Counted from the first letter of the stretch, positions 22,006 through 32,402 are shown. The stretch: DNA of 42,268 bases from Haplomitrium mnioides (GCA_049999725.1 JBNGIS010033817.1:107479-149746); one strand, 5' to 3'. Notes: generated from the sequence alone by a model not told the origin. Numbers and translations: made by a program.

Positions 22006-22990
22006 AACTGCTACTCTGAACTAGGAACCGCTATTGGGTTTGTGTTTTGCTTTTCGCTCTCAAAACCCAAATTTGAAATTTTAGCATCTAAAATCATGAT
22101 TTTGACGCTAGTAATGTTCGTTTGCGAAAAAAAAAGCAACTTTATAAATCAAAACTGTTTATTTCAAGTTCACAATGTATTCAAAACAAATCTTCTTATG
22201 AGAATATTATCAATTTTGCTTTCATAAGTTCTTCTTTAAAAAGCACGAGCATCAATGAACAAAAAAATATGCAAAATATAAACAACATTTGTTGTTACAT
22301 ATTCTCAAAACTAACCATGATATCATTAATTTCAAAAATTGATGAAAACAATCAAATTTTATTAAAAAAAAATTCAATCAAAAAAGATACTTTAGCGCAC
22401 ATGAACTTTGAATCGTAATCTTAAAGCTTATGCACGTAGAGACCATTAAAGCAACTTTGCACTTGGAATGCTAAAGCTCAGACACACGTGGAATGTTGAG
22501 GCTGTCACGTGTAGGAACTTTGAACCAGAACCCAAATGTGTAGGCGCAAGAGGATTGTTGAAGCGAAATTGTAAAAAGACTACTAAAACCAAGGCGCGCT
22601 TAGACAATTGAACCGATGCAAGCTTGAACAACTAAAGCCCATACTTGTATGGACAACTATAGCCTACGCAAGCATGAACAACTAAAGCCTATGCGTGCAT
22701 GGACAATTGAAGCCCATGTGAGTTTGAACAACTAAAGCCAATGTGCACATGGACAGCTGAAGCCCAGACAAGCACGGACTGTTGAGTAATTGGACGCAGG
22801 GACCTTCCATGCAAGCATAGACCTTGTTGCTAATTTTAATGAAAACAAATATGTTTTGTTCAAAAATAATTTTGCGAAAGAAATTGAATTGTGAAGAAAA
22901 TACTTAAATTGGATTTGGAATGCAACAAGAAAAAAGAGGAATCAAATAATATTTTGTGAGAAAAATACTTTGTTATGTACCAAAATAACA
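22006..22990 (-). other. 3' flank of copy 1, with shared terminus
   Basis: This tracks the 3' flank of copy 3 (38826-39559) from the first bases, CTACTCTGAACTAG here and CTACTTTGAACTAG there, through the CATCTAAAATCATGATTTT/CATCAAAAATCATGATTTT block to the TTAAATTGGAT block before the stop codon. The sequences outside this limit do not match. It contains an array of degenerate 24- to 27-bp units at about 22625-22790. Confidence 0.65.
22625..22790. repeat. 3'-flank tandem array, copy 1
   Basis: About six or seven units with spacer near ACAACTAAAGC and core near CCATGCGTGCATGG. Copy 2 keeps about two such units (25430-25500) and copy 3 a shorter, more diverged set (39230-39310). Confidence 0.75.
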
Positions 22991-23627
22991 TCAGTCTGAT
23001 GTTGCAGCTCTATCCTCTTCAAGAGAAACAATCTCATCTAAATCTAATGCATGAGAAGCTTCAACATCTACAACTACAAGACAGTCATGTCGAGACTTTC
23101 CAGTCCCAAAAATCACAATATAATCACCAAATGCATGTGCAATAACAAGAGGAAAAAGCTCCTTGTGGTATGCATATACTATATGCAACTCAGTCACATC
23201 GGATGGCAAAGAAGCCATCGTCAAAACTCTCTAAGGAATATAGATATTTTGACGTCTATTATATTCTATTGCGATGCGATTTTGCATCAGTTTCAAAGCA
23301 CAGACAAGGCCTGTGCCAGACTCAGAGCAAAGATTTAAAATCCAATCTTGCTTTATTGTTAAATGGTCAATGAAAGAATTATACAAATCGTGAGGCTTTT
23401 GGTCAACATTCATATGATCATCATCTTTTGGATGTTTAAGCTTGGCCGACATAGTCGGAAAATTGAATATACTTTGCATGATTTGCCGAGGTCATCCACT
23501 TGCATCATCTAATTGCAAGTTGAAGAGCTTCATGCTCTATTTTCCCTCCTCTGCATAGTAGCCTACAGTCCAGTACTCGTGGGCGTGAGTGATTCTAGGA
23601 CCACCCGAATGATGAATATTGTTACTT
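22991..23627 (-). pseudogene. Copy 1 exon 4: methyltransferase motifs X and I
   Basis: In frame with two or three stops: GGPRITHAHEYWTVGYY (near 23590), then AKLKHPKDDDHMNVDQKPHD (motif X-like, cf. HPTQKP), then DWILNLCSESGTGLVCALKL (about 23347-23290), which corresponds to motif I (D-F-GSGT) of DNA N6-adenine/N4-cytosine methyltransferases, followed by IAIE where the acidic residue binds S-adenosylmethionine. The C-terminal frame (22991-23224) ends DEIVSLEEDRAATSD. A TAG falls between IYIP and RVLTMASLP, where copy 3 has GAG. Confidence 0.68.
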
Positions 23628-23729
23628 TTGTTATGTAGTAGCAACAACAAACACATGAGACAAACAAAAAAAAGTAAAGAAAAAATAAAATATATAAACT
23701 ATCAGATGAAAAATCAAAATACAACTTAC

Positions 23730-24251
23730 CAAACGCCATGGTTGATTGCATAGCAAACCTCCAGTAAAGCATCTTTGACAATGCCAAACTGTTGTGAAGA
23801 GTAGAAAAGATCAAAACTTAGAAGTAGTAACTGCCACAAGAGAAAAAACCATATCAAAAAAATCATCTTTTGAGAAGGGTTCTGAATCATCATGCTTACA
23901 TTCCTTAAGGTTATAACCATAAGGAATATTAGCAATAACTAAAGTGAAACATCTTGGTTTCACTAAACCCTTCAATTGTCGAGCATTAGACTCCTCGTGG
24001 ACTTGATATTATACCACGTTGAGTCTCTTGCTCATTAGACCCTCCTTTGGTTGGAAGGGCATCAGTTTCATTTAATTGTCTTGGCTTCCACTCTCTTGTT
24101 TTTTGGCAGTAGAGCAGAAAAGCACGAGGGTAGGAGATAAGAGTCGGGAATTGATCTTCATCAGCAGGGACTTCTTCAACCCCCAATTTCATTCAACCTT
24201 TAACAGCGGTCGTCAATGTTTTGGCCAACTGCCGTTTGAATGTTTTGTCGT
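23730..24251 (-). pseudogene. Copy 1 exon 3: methyltransferase motif IV
   Basis: The exon begins DKTFKRQLAK and runs through EVPADEDQFPTLISYPRAF to LVIANIPYGYNLKECKHDDS (NIPYG at 23917-23931), which fits catalytic motif IV, (D/N/S)PP(Y/W), with Ile for the first Pro. PFSKDDFFDMVFSLVAVTTS follows, as expected for the helix and strand after motif IV. The exon ends at a GTAAGT-type donor (GT at 23729-23728). Frame changes occur near 24000 and 23800. Confidence 0.68.
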
Positions 24252-24705
24252 CTTGTAAGAAAATAGAGAAACAAGCTAGACTAAAACATAAAATGAAACT
24301 TTGAGTAATTAACAAGGAGAGACTAAGCTGCCATGCATGCATAGACTCTTGAGTCCAACTTTGTGTCGACTCTTGAGTTCATGCGTACATGGACTCGAGA
24401 GTCCTTAAACGCATTGACTCAAAAGCCCATGCAAACATGAACTCTCAAGTTCCTGCGTACCTGGACTCTTGAGGTCCATGCATACATGGACTCAAGAGTC
24501 CATGCACACATGGAATCTTGAGTCGGCGCGAGGTTGGACTCAAGAGTCCCTGCGCGCATGGACTCTCAAGAGTCCAAGCAAACATGAACTCAAGAGTCCA
24601 TGTACGTATGGACACTCAAGAGTCTATGCGTGCATGGACTCTCGAACCTTATAGGCAAATTGAAATTAAATTAAGAATCAGAATTGAAAAAGAAAAAACA
24701 CTTAC
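24252..24705 (-). other. Copy 1 intron 2
   Basis: Donor GTAAGTG at 24705 and acceptor CTTACAAG at 24252, at the same place in the coding sequence as intron 2 of copy 2. Most of the intron is the 24-bp tandem array. Confidence 0.65.
24331..24657. repeat. 24-bp palindromic tandem array, copy 1 intron 2
   Basis: About 13 units, mostly exactly 24 bp (some 25-26), each a 14-bp core near the perfect palindrome CCATGCGCGCATGG and a 10-bp spacer near ACTCAAGAGT. Because 24 is a multiple of three, it leaves spurious open frames of 8-residue repeats (24469-24654). Confidence 0.9.
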
Positions 24706-25408
24706 CAACAATTTCTCAAAACTTGAATAAAATGATGACATCTTGGACTTTTTGGTGTGGATAGGATACTCCGTCCTTGCTTCTTCCCATGTTTTGCAAT
24801 ACACCTTCTAGCAAAAAGACTTGACCATCACTGCCAAAACCTTATGTCTCTCCAATTCACGAGACATCTCTTTGATTAATAGCTCTCCAACTTCAACACG
24901 TTTCAAAACAGAGATTTTTATTTCATCGAGAAGACCTTGAAGGGACTTTCAAGATGTCCACTTCATGTCCTCCATTCTCAAGGAAGCTTTGGCCTTTGGC
25001 TTCTAGCCCTTGACGATGCTCTTCTCCCACATTGAAAAAATGCTCTGTTGTAAATCCCAGAGCTTACCACTTCAAAATGCAAGTTGGAACCAATTGTCTT
25101 GAGAAGTCAATGTCTTCTCAAGAGTCAACTTTGACTTAATCTTTATGATCTCCAACCCTAACTTTCCTTTTAATTTCTGGGATGACACCATCCCACTCTC
25201 TATGAGCCTCCGATGCCAATATTAGACCTTTTTAATTGAAGCAATTTCCAACCTATATCTTTGGTTGTAATTGTCATCCATCACAAAAATATGGGCTTTT
25301 GTTGGAGCCAGACCCACGTACACATAATAGTTGTAGAGTGATAACATTGGATTCTTCACTCTATATTTTGTGATTAAAAGTTGCCTTGCGGCAGCACTAT
25401 GGTTGCAC
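24706..25408 (-). pseudogene. Copy 1 exon 2 part: end of ParB-like domain
   Basis: The frame at 25222-25408 reads NHSAAARQLLITKYRVKNP, then YYVYVGLAPTKAHIFVMDDN and YNQRYRLEIASIKKV. This fits the second half of a ParB/sulfiredoxin-fold domain (GxHR..AA..L, then a strand ending V-V-GLT--EA, then an Asn-Arg block). The sequence then continues in broken frames (LIESGM, TLTSQDNWFQ, LWDLQQSIFSMWEK) to the donor at 24705. The left half of the domain is missing because of the junction at about 25408. Confidence 0.55.
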
Positions 25409-25777
25409 AAGCACACATTGTTTGAAAAATCCATGCGCGCAAGAAGAACTACACCTAGCTCGAGTTTGAACAACTAAAACCCACATGTGCATGGGCAGCT
25501 AAAACAAGCACGGACTACTTAGTAAATAGAAGCAAGGAATACAGAAGCCAGTCTATGAAGGAATAGAAAATGAAAAAGGAAAGTGAACTTCCATACCAAC
25601 ATAAACTTTATTGCTTATTTTAATACAAATCAATACGTTTTGTTCATAAACCATTTTGCATAGCAAATTGAATTGTGATGAAGAGACTTAAATTGGATTG
25701 GGAGTGCAACAAGATTGAAAATTTAGCAAACAAAATTTTGTAAAGAAAGTACTTTATTGTAAGTAAAAATTACATCA
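25409..25777 (-). other. 3' flank of copy 2 (truncated)
   Basis: Matches the flanks of copies 1 and 3, for example TTAAATTGGATTGGGAGTG and the GTGAACTTCCAT block, but ends at about 25409 after two array units. The distal flank present in copies 1 and 3 is absent. Confidence 0.65.
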
Positions 25778-26416
25778 CTATGATGCTGCAACTGTATCCT
25801 CCTCAAGAGGAATTGTCTCATCTAAGTCAACTGGCTGAGAAGCTTCTTTATCTGCAGCCATTAGAGAGTCATGCTGAGACTTTCTAGTCCTAAAAATGGC
25901 AATAGAATCATCAATAGCATCTACAATACCAGAAGGAACAAGTTCCTTATGGTATGCATACACTATCTGCAATTCAATCATGTTAGATGGCAAAGAAGCC
26001 ATCTTCAAAACTCTCTGAGGAATGTAGATAGACTGAGGCTTATAATTTTCCACACCGATGAAATTTTGCATCAGCTTCAAAGCACAAACAAGGCATGTGT
26101 CGGACCTAAAGGAAAGATCTAAGATCCAATCTTGCTTTGTTGATAAATGGTCAATAAAAAAAATTATAAAGAGCTTGGGGCTTTTGATAAACATTCATAG
26201 GAGCATCATCTCCTAGATGTTTTAGTTTAGTCAATATTGCAGAGCAACTAAACACACTCTGCATAATTTGCCGAGGATGACCACTTTGCATCAATAGATT
26301 GCAAATTGAAAAGCCTCATGCTCCTATTTCCCTCTTTTGTCCAGTAGCCCATAGTCAAATACTTGTGGGCATGAGCAATTCTTGGACCACCGGAATAATG
26401 AATATTTCTTTTGTTC
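25778..26416 (-). pseudogene. Copy 2 exon 4: methyltransferase motifs X and I
   Basis: Reads HYSGGPRIAHAHKY and MGYWTKEGNRSMRLFNLQ near the start, then NVYQKPQALYNFF (motif X-like) and DWILDLSFRSDTCLVCALKL (about 26131-26075), where the glycines of motif I (GSGT) are damaged. YIPQRVLKMASLPSNMIELQ and the acidic tail DETIPLEEDTVAAS follow. The long frame is 25778-26194. One frame change lies near 26280. Confidence 0.68.
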
Positions 26417-26514
26417 CTATAGTAAGAAAAACAAACAAATCAGACACTTGAAACAAAGTGTAGAAAAACTAAACAAGGTAAACTAAAAAACCAAATAATC
26501 AAAAAAGAACTTGC
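26417..26514 (-). other. Copy 2 intron 3
   Basis: 98 bp between a GCAAGT donor (GC instead of the GT seen in copies 1 and 3) and a TACTATAG acceptor. The corresponding intron of copy 3 is 40288-40201 with GTAAGT. Confidence 0.6.
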
Positions 26515-27072
26515 CAGATGTCGTGGTCGATGGCACAACAAACCTCCAGAAGAGCATCCTCAACGATGCCAAATTGTTGCAAGGAATGTACTATTATAAA
26601 AGATTGAAAATCCAAAGTCGTGATTACCGCAAAAGAGGAAACCATATAAAAAATGCCATATTTAGAAAAAAAAATCAAAGTCATCGTGTTTGCATTCTTT
26701 AAGGTTGTAACTGTAAGAAATATCTGCAATTGCCAAACTTAAACATCTAGGTCTCACAAATCCCTTCAACTGACAAGCATTTGCCTCCACGTGGACTTGG
26801 TAATATACCAAGTTGAGTCTATCAACAAAGGACATTAAGTCCTTGTCTTTGTCTCTTAGAACTCCATTAGTGAGAAGGGTAGCAACATCATTTTGTTGCC
26901 TTGATTTCCACTCTCTAGCTTTCTAGAAATGAAGCAGAAAAGATGGAGGGTAAGAAACAAGTGTTGGAGCATGGTCTTGATCTTCTAGGGCTTCTTCGAC
27001 CTCTAATCTTTTTTTCCCTTTGACGGCTACTATCAATTTTTTGGCAAGCTGTCGTTTAAAATTTTTGTCCCT
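26515..27072 (-). pseudogene. Copy 2 exon 3: methyltransferase motif IV
   Basis: Nearly continuous in one frame: RDKNFKRQLAKKLIVAVKGK, LEVEEALEDQDHAPTLVSYP, then a stop after FLLHF, KAREWKSRQQND, FVDRLNLVYYQVHVEANACQ, LAIADISYSYNLKECKHDDF (DISYS at about 26724-26710, motif IV site degraded from a D-P-P-Y-like form) and ITTLDFQSFIIVHSLQQFGI. The last block resembles the strand after motif IV in bacterial enzymes (LxxFCSPEQxG). Confidence 0.68.
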
Positions 27073-27552
27073 CTACACATAGCAAAAATGGAAAAAATTA
27101 GAGGAGACAACAAAAAAAGGTTTAGACTTTAGAGAGGAAGACAATTTGAGCAAAGACCTTGGAGTCCAAACTAAAATTGACTTTGAAATCTATATGCACA
27201 TGGACATTGAAGTCCAAAACTCTTGAACTTCTAGTCCATGCGCGCATGGACTTCAATGTTCAAGTGCGCATGAACTTCAATGTTCTTGAGCAATCGGATT
27301 TCATGTCCATGGCATGGACTTCAATGTTCATGCCTCCATGGACTTGTTAGTCAAGGCACGAAGGACTAGAGAGTCCTCTGTGAGCCTGGACTAGGGAGTC
27401 CATGCGCGCATGGACTTGAAGTCCAAGCACGCATTAACACAAAGCCCATATGCACAGAGACTCAAAATCATATTTACTATAACAAAAGACAATTTACAAA
27501 AAATTCAATACAACTCTAGACAAATAAATATTAAGTGGAAAAACAAACTTAC
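27073..27552 (-). other. Copy 2 intron 2
   Basis: Donor GTAAGTTTG at 27552, acceptor GTGTAG ending at 27073. Its placement equals intron 2 of copy 1. It contains a 24-bp array. Confidence 0.65.
27165..27470. repeat. 24-bp palindromic tandem array, copy 2 intron 2
   Basis: About 12 units with the same palindromic core (perfect CCATGCGCGCATGG at about 27236 and 27400) but different spacers (near ACTTCAATGT and ACTAGGGAGT) from those in copy 1. Confidence 0.88.
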
Positions 27553-28991
27553 CAAAAGCTTCTCAAAACTGGAGTAAAATGCAACCATCTTTGACTCTTT
27601 GGTGTGGAGAGGGTACTTGCTTCTTCCCAAGAGCTGCAATAAACTTCTGAGTAGAAAGATTTCACCATGACTGCCAAAACTGTATATCTCTCCAGCTCGC
27701 GAGACATTTCTTCAATTGAAAGCTCTTTGGTTTCTACGTGTTTCAAAACTGATATTTTGACTTCATCGAGAAGACCCTAAATGGATCTCCAAGGTGTCCA
27801 CTTCATGTCTCAGTGATCCCTTGACCTTCAGCTTTTGGCCCTTCATTGTATTCTTCTCCCACATAGAAAAAATGCTTTGTTGTAAATCTTAGAGCTCACC
27901 ATTTTGGAACGCTCATTGGAACCAATTGTCTTGAGAAGTGACTGTCTTCTCAAGAATCGACTTGGGCTTGATCTCCAAGGTCTCCAACACTAATTCTCTT
28001 TTTAATTTTTAGGATGACAACATCCCACTCTCCATGAACCTTTTATGCCAATATTTGACCTTTTGAATTGAGGTCATTTCCAACCTATATCTCTAGTTAT
28101 AATTGTCATCTGTTGCAAAACTATAAGCCTCTGTTGGTGTTAAGACAATGTAAACATAGCAGTTGCAGAGCAAAAGCATAAGATTCTTCGCTCCATATTT
28201 GTGATAAGAAGCTGCCTTTCTTCAGCACTGTGATTGCCTCCTGCAATCTTGTACCGATACTTGTCAGAGTTCCTTGTATCAAACTCTGACTTATCTTTCA
28301 ACATGCACTTCGGGTCAACAAAAACAATAAAAAAAACTGTCTGGATATTTGTTTGTGAGCATTCTCTATACCAGAAGCTCAACAAAGTCTTCATTCAATC
28401 TCCTAATCTAGAATGGCCCCCAGTTGTCTATTCTAGGTTTTGGAAGATTTAAATTTTCCAGCCAAATTGTAGTTGTTTCTTCTCGGACTTTGCATGGCTA
28501 GATTGCAGACTCCTTGATTTTATTTTTGTCTTCTTTAGACAATGTTTGAGAGCCCACTTGCTCAAGCTCTTGAAAGGTTTTCATCCCCTTATGCGACTGG
28601 CTTTTCGCTCTTGATGTTGGAGCCTGAACTGGCTCCAGCTCAGTTTCCTCCCTTGAGCTACTCGATGTTGAAGATGAAAAAGCTGCAAAAGAGGACCTTG
28701 TGGGAGATTGGGAGGGGGTTGGCTCCTCCTCAACAATTGGAGCTGGCACATGCTTTTTCTTTGTCACAACTAGTTTCTTCTTTTTCGGAGCCTCGATTGG
28801 CTCCACGACCTTTCTCTTCTTTGTAGCAGATGTTCCTCGTGTTGTTGTAATTGACATGGTTGTCGCGTTAGGATGCAACACAAGCTGCTGAATGTGGATG
28901 CCCTATTTGGGCTTCAGCAGTTTGATGCTGATTGCCATCTTAATAAAATCTCATTCGACGCGCTTCGCGTTAGGATAACCATCCACAAAGT
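27553..28991 (-). pseudogene. Copy 2 exon 2: Lys-rich region and ParB-like domain
   Basis: Starts after acceptor TTTTTGGCAG with FVDGYPNAKRVE and continues to HPNATTMSITTTRGTSATKK. The frame 28498-28881 then has KKRKVVEPIEAPKKKK, a bipartite nuclear-localisation-like stretch, and a Ser/Thr/Glu-rich linker. After a frameshift, 28394-28140 reads FFIVFVDPKCMLKDKSEF, then KYRYKIAGGNHSAEERQLLI (GGNH at about 28241-28230), the ParB-type GxHR box. NCYVYIVLTPTEAYSFATDD and RYRLEMTSIQKV follow in another frame, then VTSQDNWFQ and LWDLQQSIFSMWEKN. The last part, to the donor at 27552, includes ELSIEEMSRELERYTVLAVM. ParB assignment is moderate. Confidence 0.58.
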
Positions 28992-29106
28992 CTGCCAAAA
29001 ATTGAGTGAACTCGAAAACAACACAAAAAAACAATCAAACATGTCAAACAAAAATTCTCTTGATGTTTACAACAAGTAGACATGTACTTAACGTTCCGTC
29101 TAAGAA

Positions 29107-29149
29107 AAAACGGCTAGGAGTTGGGAATCCATGCACACTTGGATCTGGG
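29107..29149. repeat. 24-bp array, copy 2 intron 1, left of element B
   Basis: One to two units (core CCATGCACACTTGG, spacer start ATCTGGG), cut by the 3' LTR of B and continued at 32801. Confidence 0.75.
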
Positions 29150-29516
29150 TGTAAAAGAACTCAAAGACCGACTTCCAAATAAGTAACACTTCAAGATAAC
29201 TCTAAAAGAGCTACACAACTTCAAGGCCAATAAGCAAACCAAAGCCAAGCAACCAAAGAGCCAAACCAAACTGAGAAGAACTCTAGAATGAGGTGTGGGG
29301 CTAAGAAGCCCTTCTATTTATACAAGAGAAGAGTGTGTCATCCCTCTTCTTTCACTTACAAGTCACTTCTAATTTCAGCCCTAAAAGTGACTCTCCACCA
29401 AAAGTGACTTCAAAGGCAAGTAATCTAATCTCAACCCTAAAAGTGACTCACTACCACTTCTTTCACACCTCTCTATTTTCTTATAAATAGCACAACCTTA
29501 TGCTTGTACTATTATA
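29150..29516 (-). repeat. Element B 3' LTR
   Basis: On the minus strand begins TATAATAGTACAAGC and ends TTTTACA; TATA box TATAAATAG at 29314-29322 (minus). Confidence 0.9.
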
Positions 29517-29657
29517 TAATCCATGCCTTCTAATCGATGACGTCATTGTCATTGCTGCAACTTTCAAATATTTAAATAGCCTCTTGAGCATTCTCAAGAT
29601 TTGAAGAAGGCTCCCAAGTAGCATCATGAGGTGGATATCTTTTCTATAAAACCTTGT
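29517..29657 (-). pseudogene. Element B polypurine tract and chromodomain tail
   Basis: The region next to the LTR matches A's polypurine tract imperfectly (AGAAGGCATGGA, about 29534-29523). Upstream on the minus strand it reads the end of the chromodomain (ATWEPSSNLENAQEAI) in a frame with stops. It joins RNase H directly at ATTGA (29658-29662). Confidence 0.82.
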
Positions 29658-30340
29658 ATTGATCTTCCCATCGGTGATGGCAACTTGTCATATTTTCCAA
29701 ATGGATTGATTGTAACAATGGCTTGTAATCTGTCCGCATAAGCACAAGTCTTCCAAAAAGATAGTGCCTCCACACTTTGGTAGCACAAACGATTTCCAAT
29801 TGCTCTCAATCCCTTGCAAAATAGTTTCTTTCTGCCACATTCAATCGGCGTGACATGAAGGCAATTAGATGAAGTCCATCTTCAAACTCTTGCTGCAAAG
29901 TTGCTCCAATAGCTAAATGAGAAGCATCAAAATCAACTATGCAACGTGCTTTTGAATCATATAGCTATAGAATAGAACGGAAAGAGAATGCATCCATAAG
30001 CTGTTGAAATGCCGCTTGCTCTTTGGCAGTCCATTGAAACTTGACCTCCTTGCTTAGCAGATCTGTAAGTGGTGCAGCAATATGTGTATAATAATGGAGG
30101 AATCGTTGCTAGAAGCTTGCCAATCTATTGAAGGCTCGAATGTCCTTTGCCTCTTTTAGTGTTGGCCACTCAGTAATAGCCTTGATTTTCTCTTCTTACA
30201 TCTTTATACCATTTGCAGACAACTTGTGCTCTAGGTAAGTAACCTCTTGCTTCCAAAATTCGCACTTGGATCTCTTGCAATAAGACTTTCAATTGCACAA
30301 TCTTTGCAAAACTTCTTTCAGATGATTGCGATGCTCACCC
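29658..30340 (-). pseudogene. Element B RNase H region (broken)
   Basis: Minus-strand matches to A at 16270-16880, including LILMLLI/DFDAS, the HRLN..MWQKETI region and the frame at 29624-29809 that covers the CAYADRLQAIVTINPF segment in a shifted frame. The frame is broken throughout. It ends at the deletion junction. Confidence 0.78.
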
Positions 30341-30349
30341 TCAATTTTG

Positions 30350-30860
30350 CTAAAAATAAGAATGTCATCCAAAAACACCAAATTTGACTTATCTAATAAT
30401 CCATAAAAAATTTGATACATTTGATCCATGAATATGGCCGGAGCATTAGTGAGACAAATGTAAGGACCTTCTATTCAAAATGTCCATACCTTGTGCAAAA
30501 AGCTATCTTCGGCACATCACTAGGCTTGATAAGAATTTGCCAATAACCATCTCAAAGATCCAGCTTTGAAAAGAACCATTTACCACTCAATTGATCCAAC
30601 AAATCATCAATACGCAGTAAGGGATAGGCATTCTTTACGGTTTGCTTGTTCAAACTGCGATAATCAATACAAAGAAAAAATCCACCATCTTTCTTTGGTA
30701 CAAAGAATATGGGTTCTCTCCAAAGTAAAGTACTATGCTGAATAAATTCCTTCTCAAGAAGATCTATCAAGGTCTTGCAAAGCTCTTCCAACTCTTGTGG
30801 TAATAACCGGTATATAGGCTGATTATATGGAGTACTTCATGGTATCAACTCAATCAAAAA
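30350..30860 (-). pseudogene. Element B reverse transcriptase (broken)
   Basis: The frame 30791-30552 reads [40 protein letters not shown] and [18 protein letters not shown]. Beyond a stop and a frameshift the catalytic box [10 protein letters not shown] is intact at about 30375-30346, in contrast to FLND in A. Confidence 0.86.
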
Positions 30861-30897
30861 GGGTATTCCACAATCATCTCGCAACTCTTTTGGCAAA

Positions 30898-31510
30898 TCA
30901 ATTGAAAAACACATCTAAAAACTCCTTCAAAATATAATCAATCATTGAGGTTGGTACAGATTTCCCTCTCTCCTTATTCAAGTCCACGATAGGCTTGATC
31001 CATACATCAAAAACATCCAACTCTTTCTCCATCAAAACATTATGATGAACTAATTTGGGCCTCTTCACCAACGGTGTTGGACGTCTCAAAAGAAATTTCT
31101 TTCCTTGTAAAGTAGCTTGAATTTGTCTTTTTTCCCAATCAACTTGAGCAAAATGATCTTCAAGCCAAAGCAAGCCCAAAATAATGTCATATTGTACAGA
31201 TGTAATAACAAAATCCATAGATTCCTTATATTCTTTGCCAATCCTTAGAAGCAATGGCTTGTGTAATTGGAATACCTCATGTTTTTGGCCATCGACCATA
31301 GTTACAAAAATTCACTTGATAGGCAAAGTTGTAGCTTTGACTTTCTTTGCAAAACATAAAAACATGAAATTTTTAGAACCTCCACAACCCACCAACATTC
31401 TACAAGAATGCTCATCAACCATATCATCTAGATGAAACAAGGTGCTTCTAGTTCTTGTCAATCGTTTCATTCTATTAGAACTAATCAAGCTCTTAGTAGA
31501 CCGCACGACT
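30898..31510 (-). pseudogene. Element B protease region (broken)
   Basis: The frame 31506-31312 contains MLVGCGGSKNFMF, where the catalytic Asp of the D-S/C-G box has become Gly. After a stop at about 31310, 31299-30898 continues QKHEVFQLHKPLLLRIGKEY and DFVITSVQYDIILGLLWLED, the conserved ILGMPWL end of the protease. Confidence 0.82.
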
Positions 31511-31559
31511 GTCTTTACTGAGGTTGGTCATTTCTCTAATGTTCTTCTTCAATAGTTGT

Positions 31560-32402
31560 TTGAACAAGAGCACGTGGTTGACCTTGGCGACGTGGGCAAT
31601 TTGCAATCATATGACCAAGCTATCAACAATAAAAACATCCTCCATTTTGGCATAGGCGCTCACGCTCTACATTAGTGAGTTCCACTCTCTGCGCCACATC
31701 AATCTCCATAGATACAACCTCATTTGTTGGCACAAAAACACTTGGTAAAGCTTGTTGTGGACGTGGCCTAACTTCGATAGTCGCTAGTAGCGAGTCGTAT
31801 TGTTCTGCCATACGCATTGCTTCTTCTAGTTGAGAGGGCTCTCTCATTGTTACTCGCATTTTAGTACGAGGCTTCAATACTTGAACAAAACAATCCAAAG
31901 CTTCTCCTTTGCCTATGTTAGGAATTTGCATAATGATATTCTAAAATTGCGTGACATAGCTCCTCACCGTACCAAGTTGCTTCAATTCTGCCAAGCGATC
32001 TCTTGCTACCTTTGGAGCATTTAGAACCCTAAATCTTAGATTTATCATTTCTTTAAACTCTTGCCAAGAAGTAGTTGGAGTGACAAATCCATGTTGAGCT
32101 TCCTCAATTTGATATCTCCACCAAGTTTTTGCCGCTCCTTCCAATTGACTTGCAACAAATAGAATTCTTCAACCACCCTCTCTTATGCTGGTAGCCTCAA
32201 AATATTATTCTCAATCAAACAAGAAATTCTCAGATGCGCCAGAAATTGTCTTCCCATCATATGCTTTTGGCTGAAATCGCACATGACTTTCTTCTGCTTG
32301 AAAAGATGCCCTCTTCCCCATTTGCATTTGATTTTCTAGCAAGCAAGAAAGATGTTCAATTTGTTGTTGCATTGCTTGCATCCTCGCTTCTTGATTCTCC
32401 AT
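31560..32402 (-). pseudogene. Element B gag (broken)
   Basis: Starts at an ATG (32402) with MENQEARMQAMQQQIEHLS. Then come KAYDGKTISGASENFLFD, GAAKTWWRYQIEEAQHGFVT (32144-31941), LKPRTKMRVTMREPSQLEEA (31931-31623), and a CCHC knuckle CFYC-QLGHMIANC interrupted by one stop (about 31632-31590). It shows that A's gag has lost its start codon. Confidence 0.86.

Larger units (their letters stand above)
22006..25408 (-). pseudogene. ParB/DNA methyltransferase-like gene, copy 1 (5'-truncated)
   Basis: Copy 1 keeps, in gene order on the minus strand, the end of a ParB-like domain (exon 2 part, 25408-24706), intron 2 (24705-24252), exon 3 with motif IV (24251-23730), a short intron (23729-about 23628), exon 4 with motif I (about 23627-22991) and a 3' flank to 22006. 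The 5' part is lost at about 25408, where the 3' flank of copy 2 is joined. Stops and frameshifts occur in every exon. The 3' limit is the same as in copy 3. Domain assignments are my reading of motifs, not a database result. Confidence 0.68.

Noticed and set aside
22006-22990. 3' flank of copy 1 as an LTR of a retrotransposon
   Set aside because: I found no matching copy upstream of exon 1 of copy 2 (33477-33667), and no primer site or purine tract next to it; the region may simply be a 3' flank with a transposon end.
24331-24657. CRISPR-like array of short repeats
   Set aside because: The spacer is repeated too, the unit is only 24 bp, repeats are degenerate, there are no cas genes, and the host is a plant.
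24469-24730. Repeat peptide frames (8-residue repeats) across the intron array
   Set aside because: They arise because the 24-bp unit is a multiple of three; the array lies between clear splice sites on the other strand.
28542-28891. Plus-strand frames of 94 and 63 codons
   Set aside because: Antisense to the Lys/Ser-rich exon 2 of copy 2, which is supported by homology and splice context.
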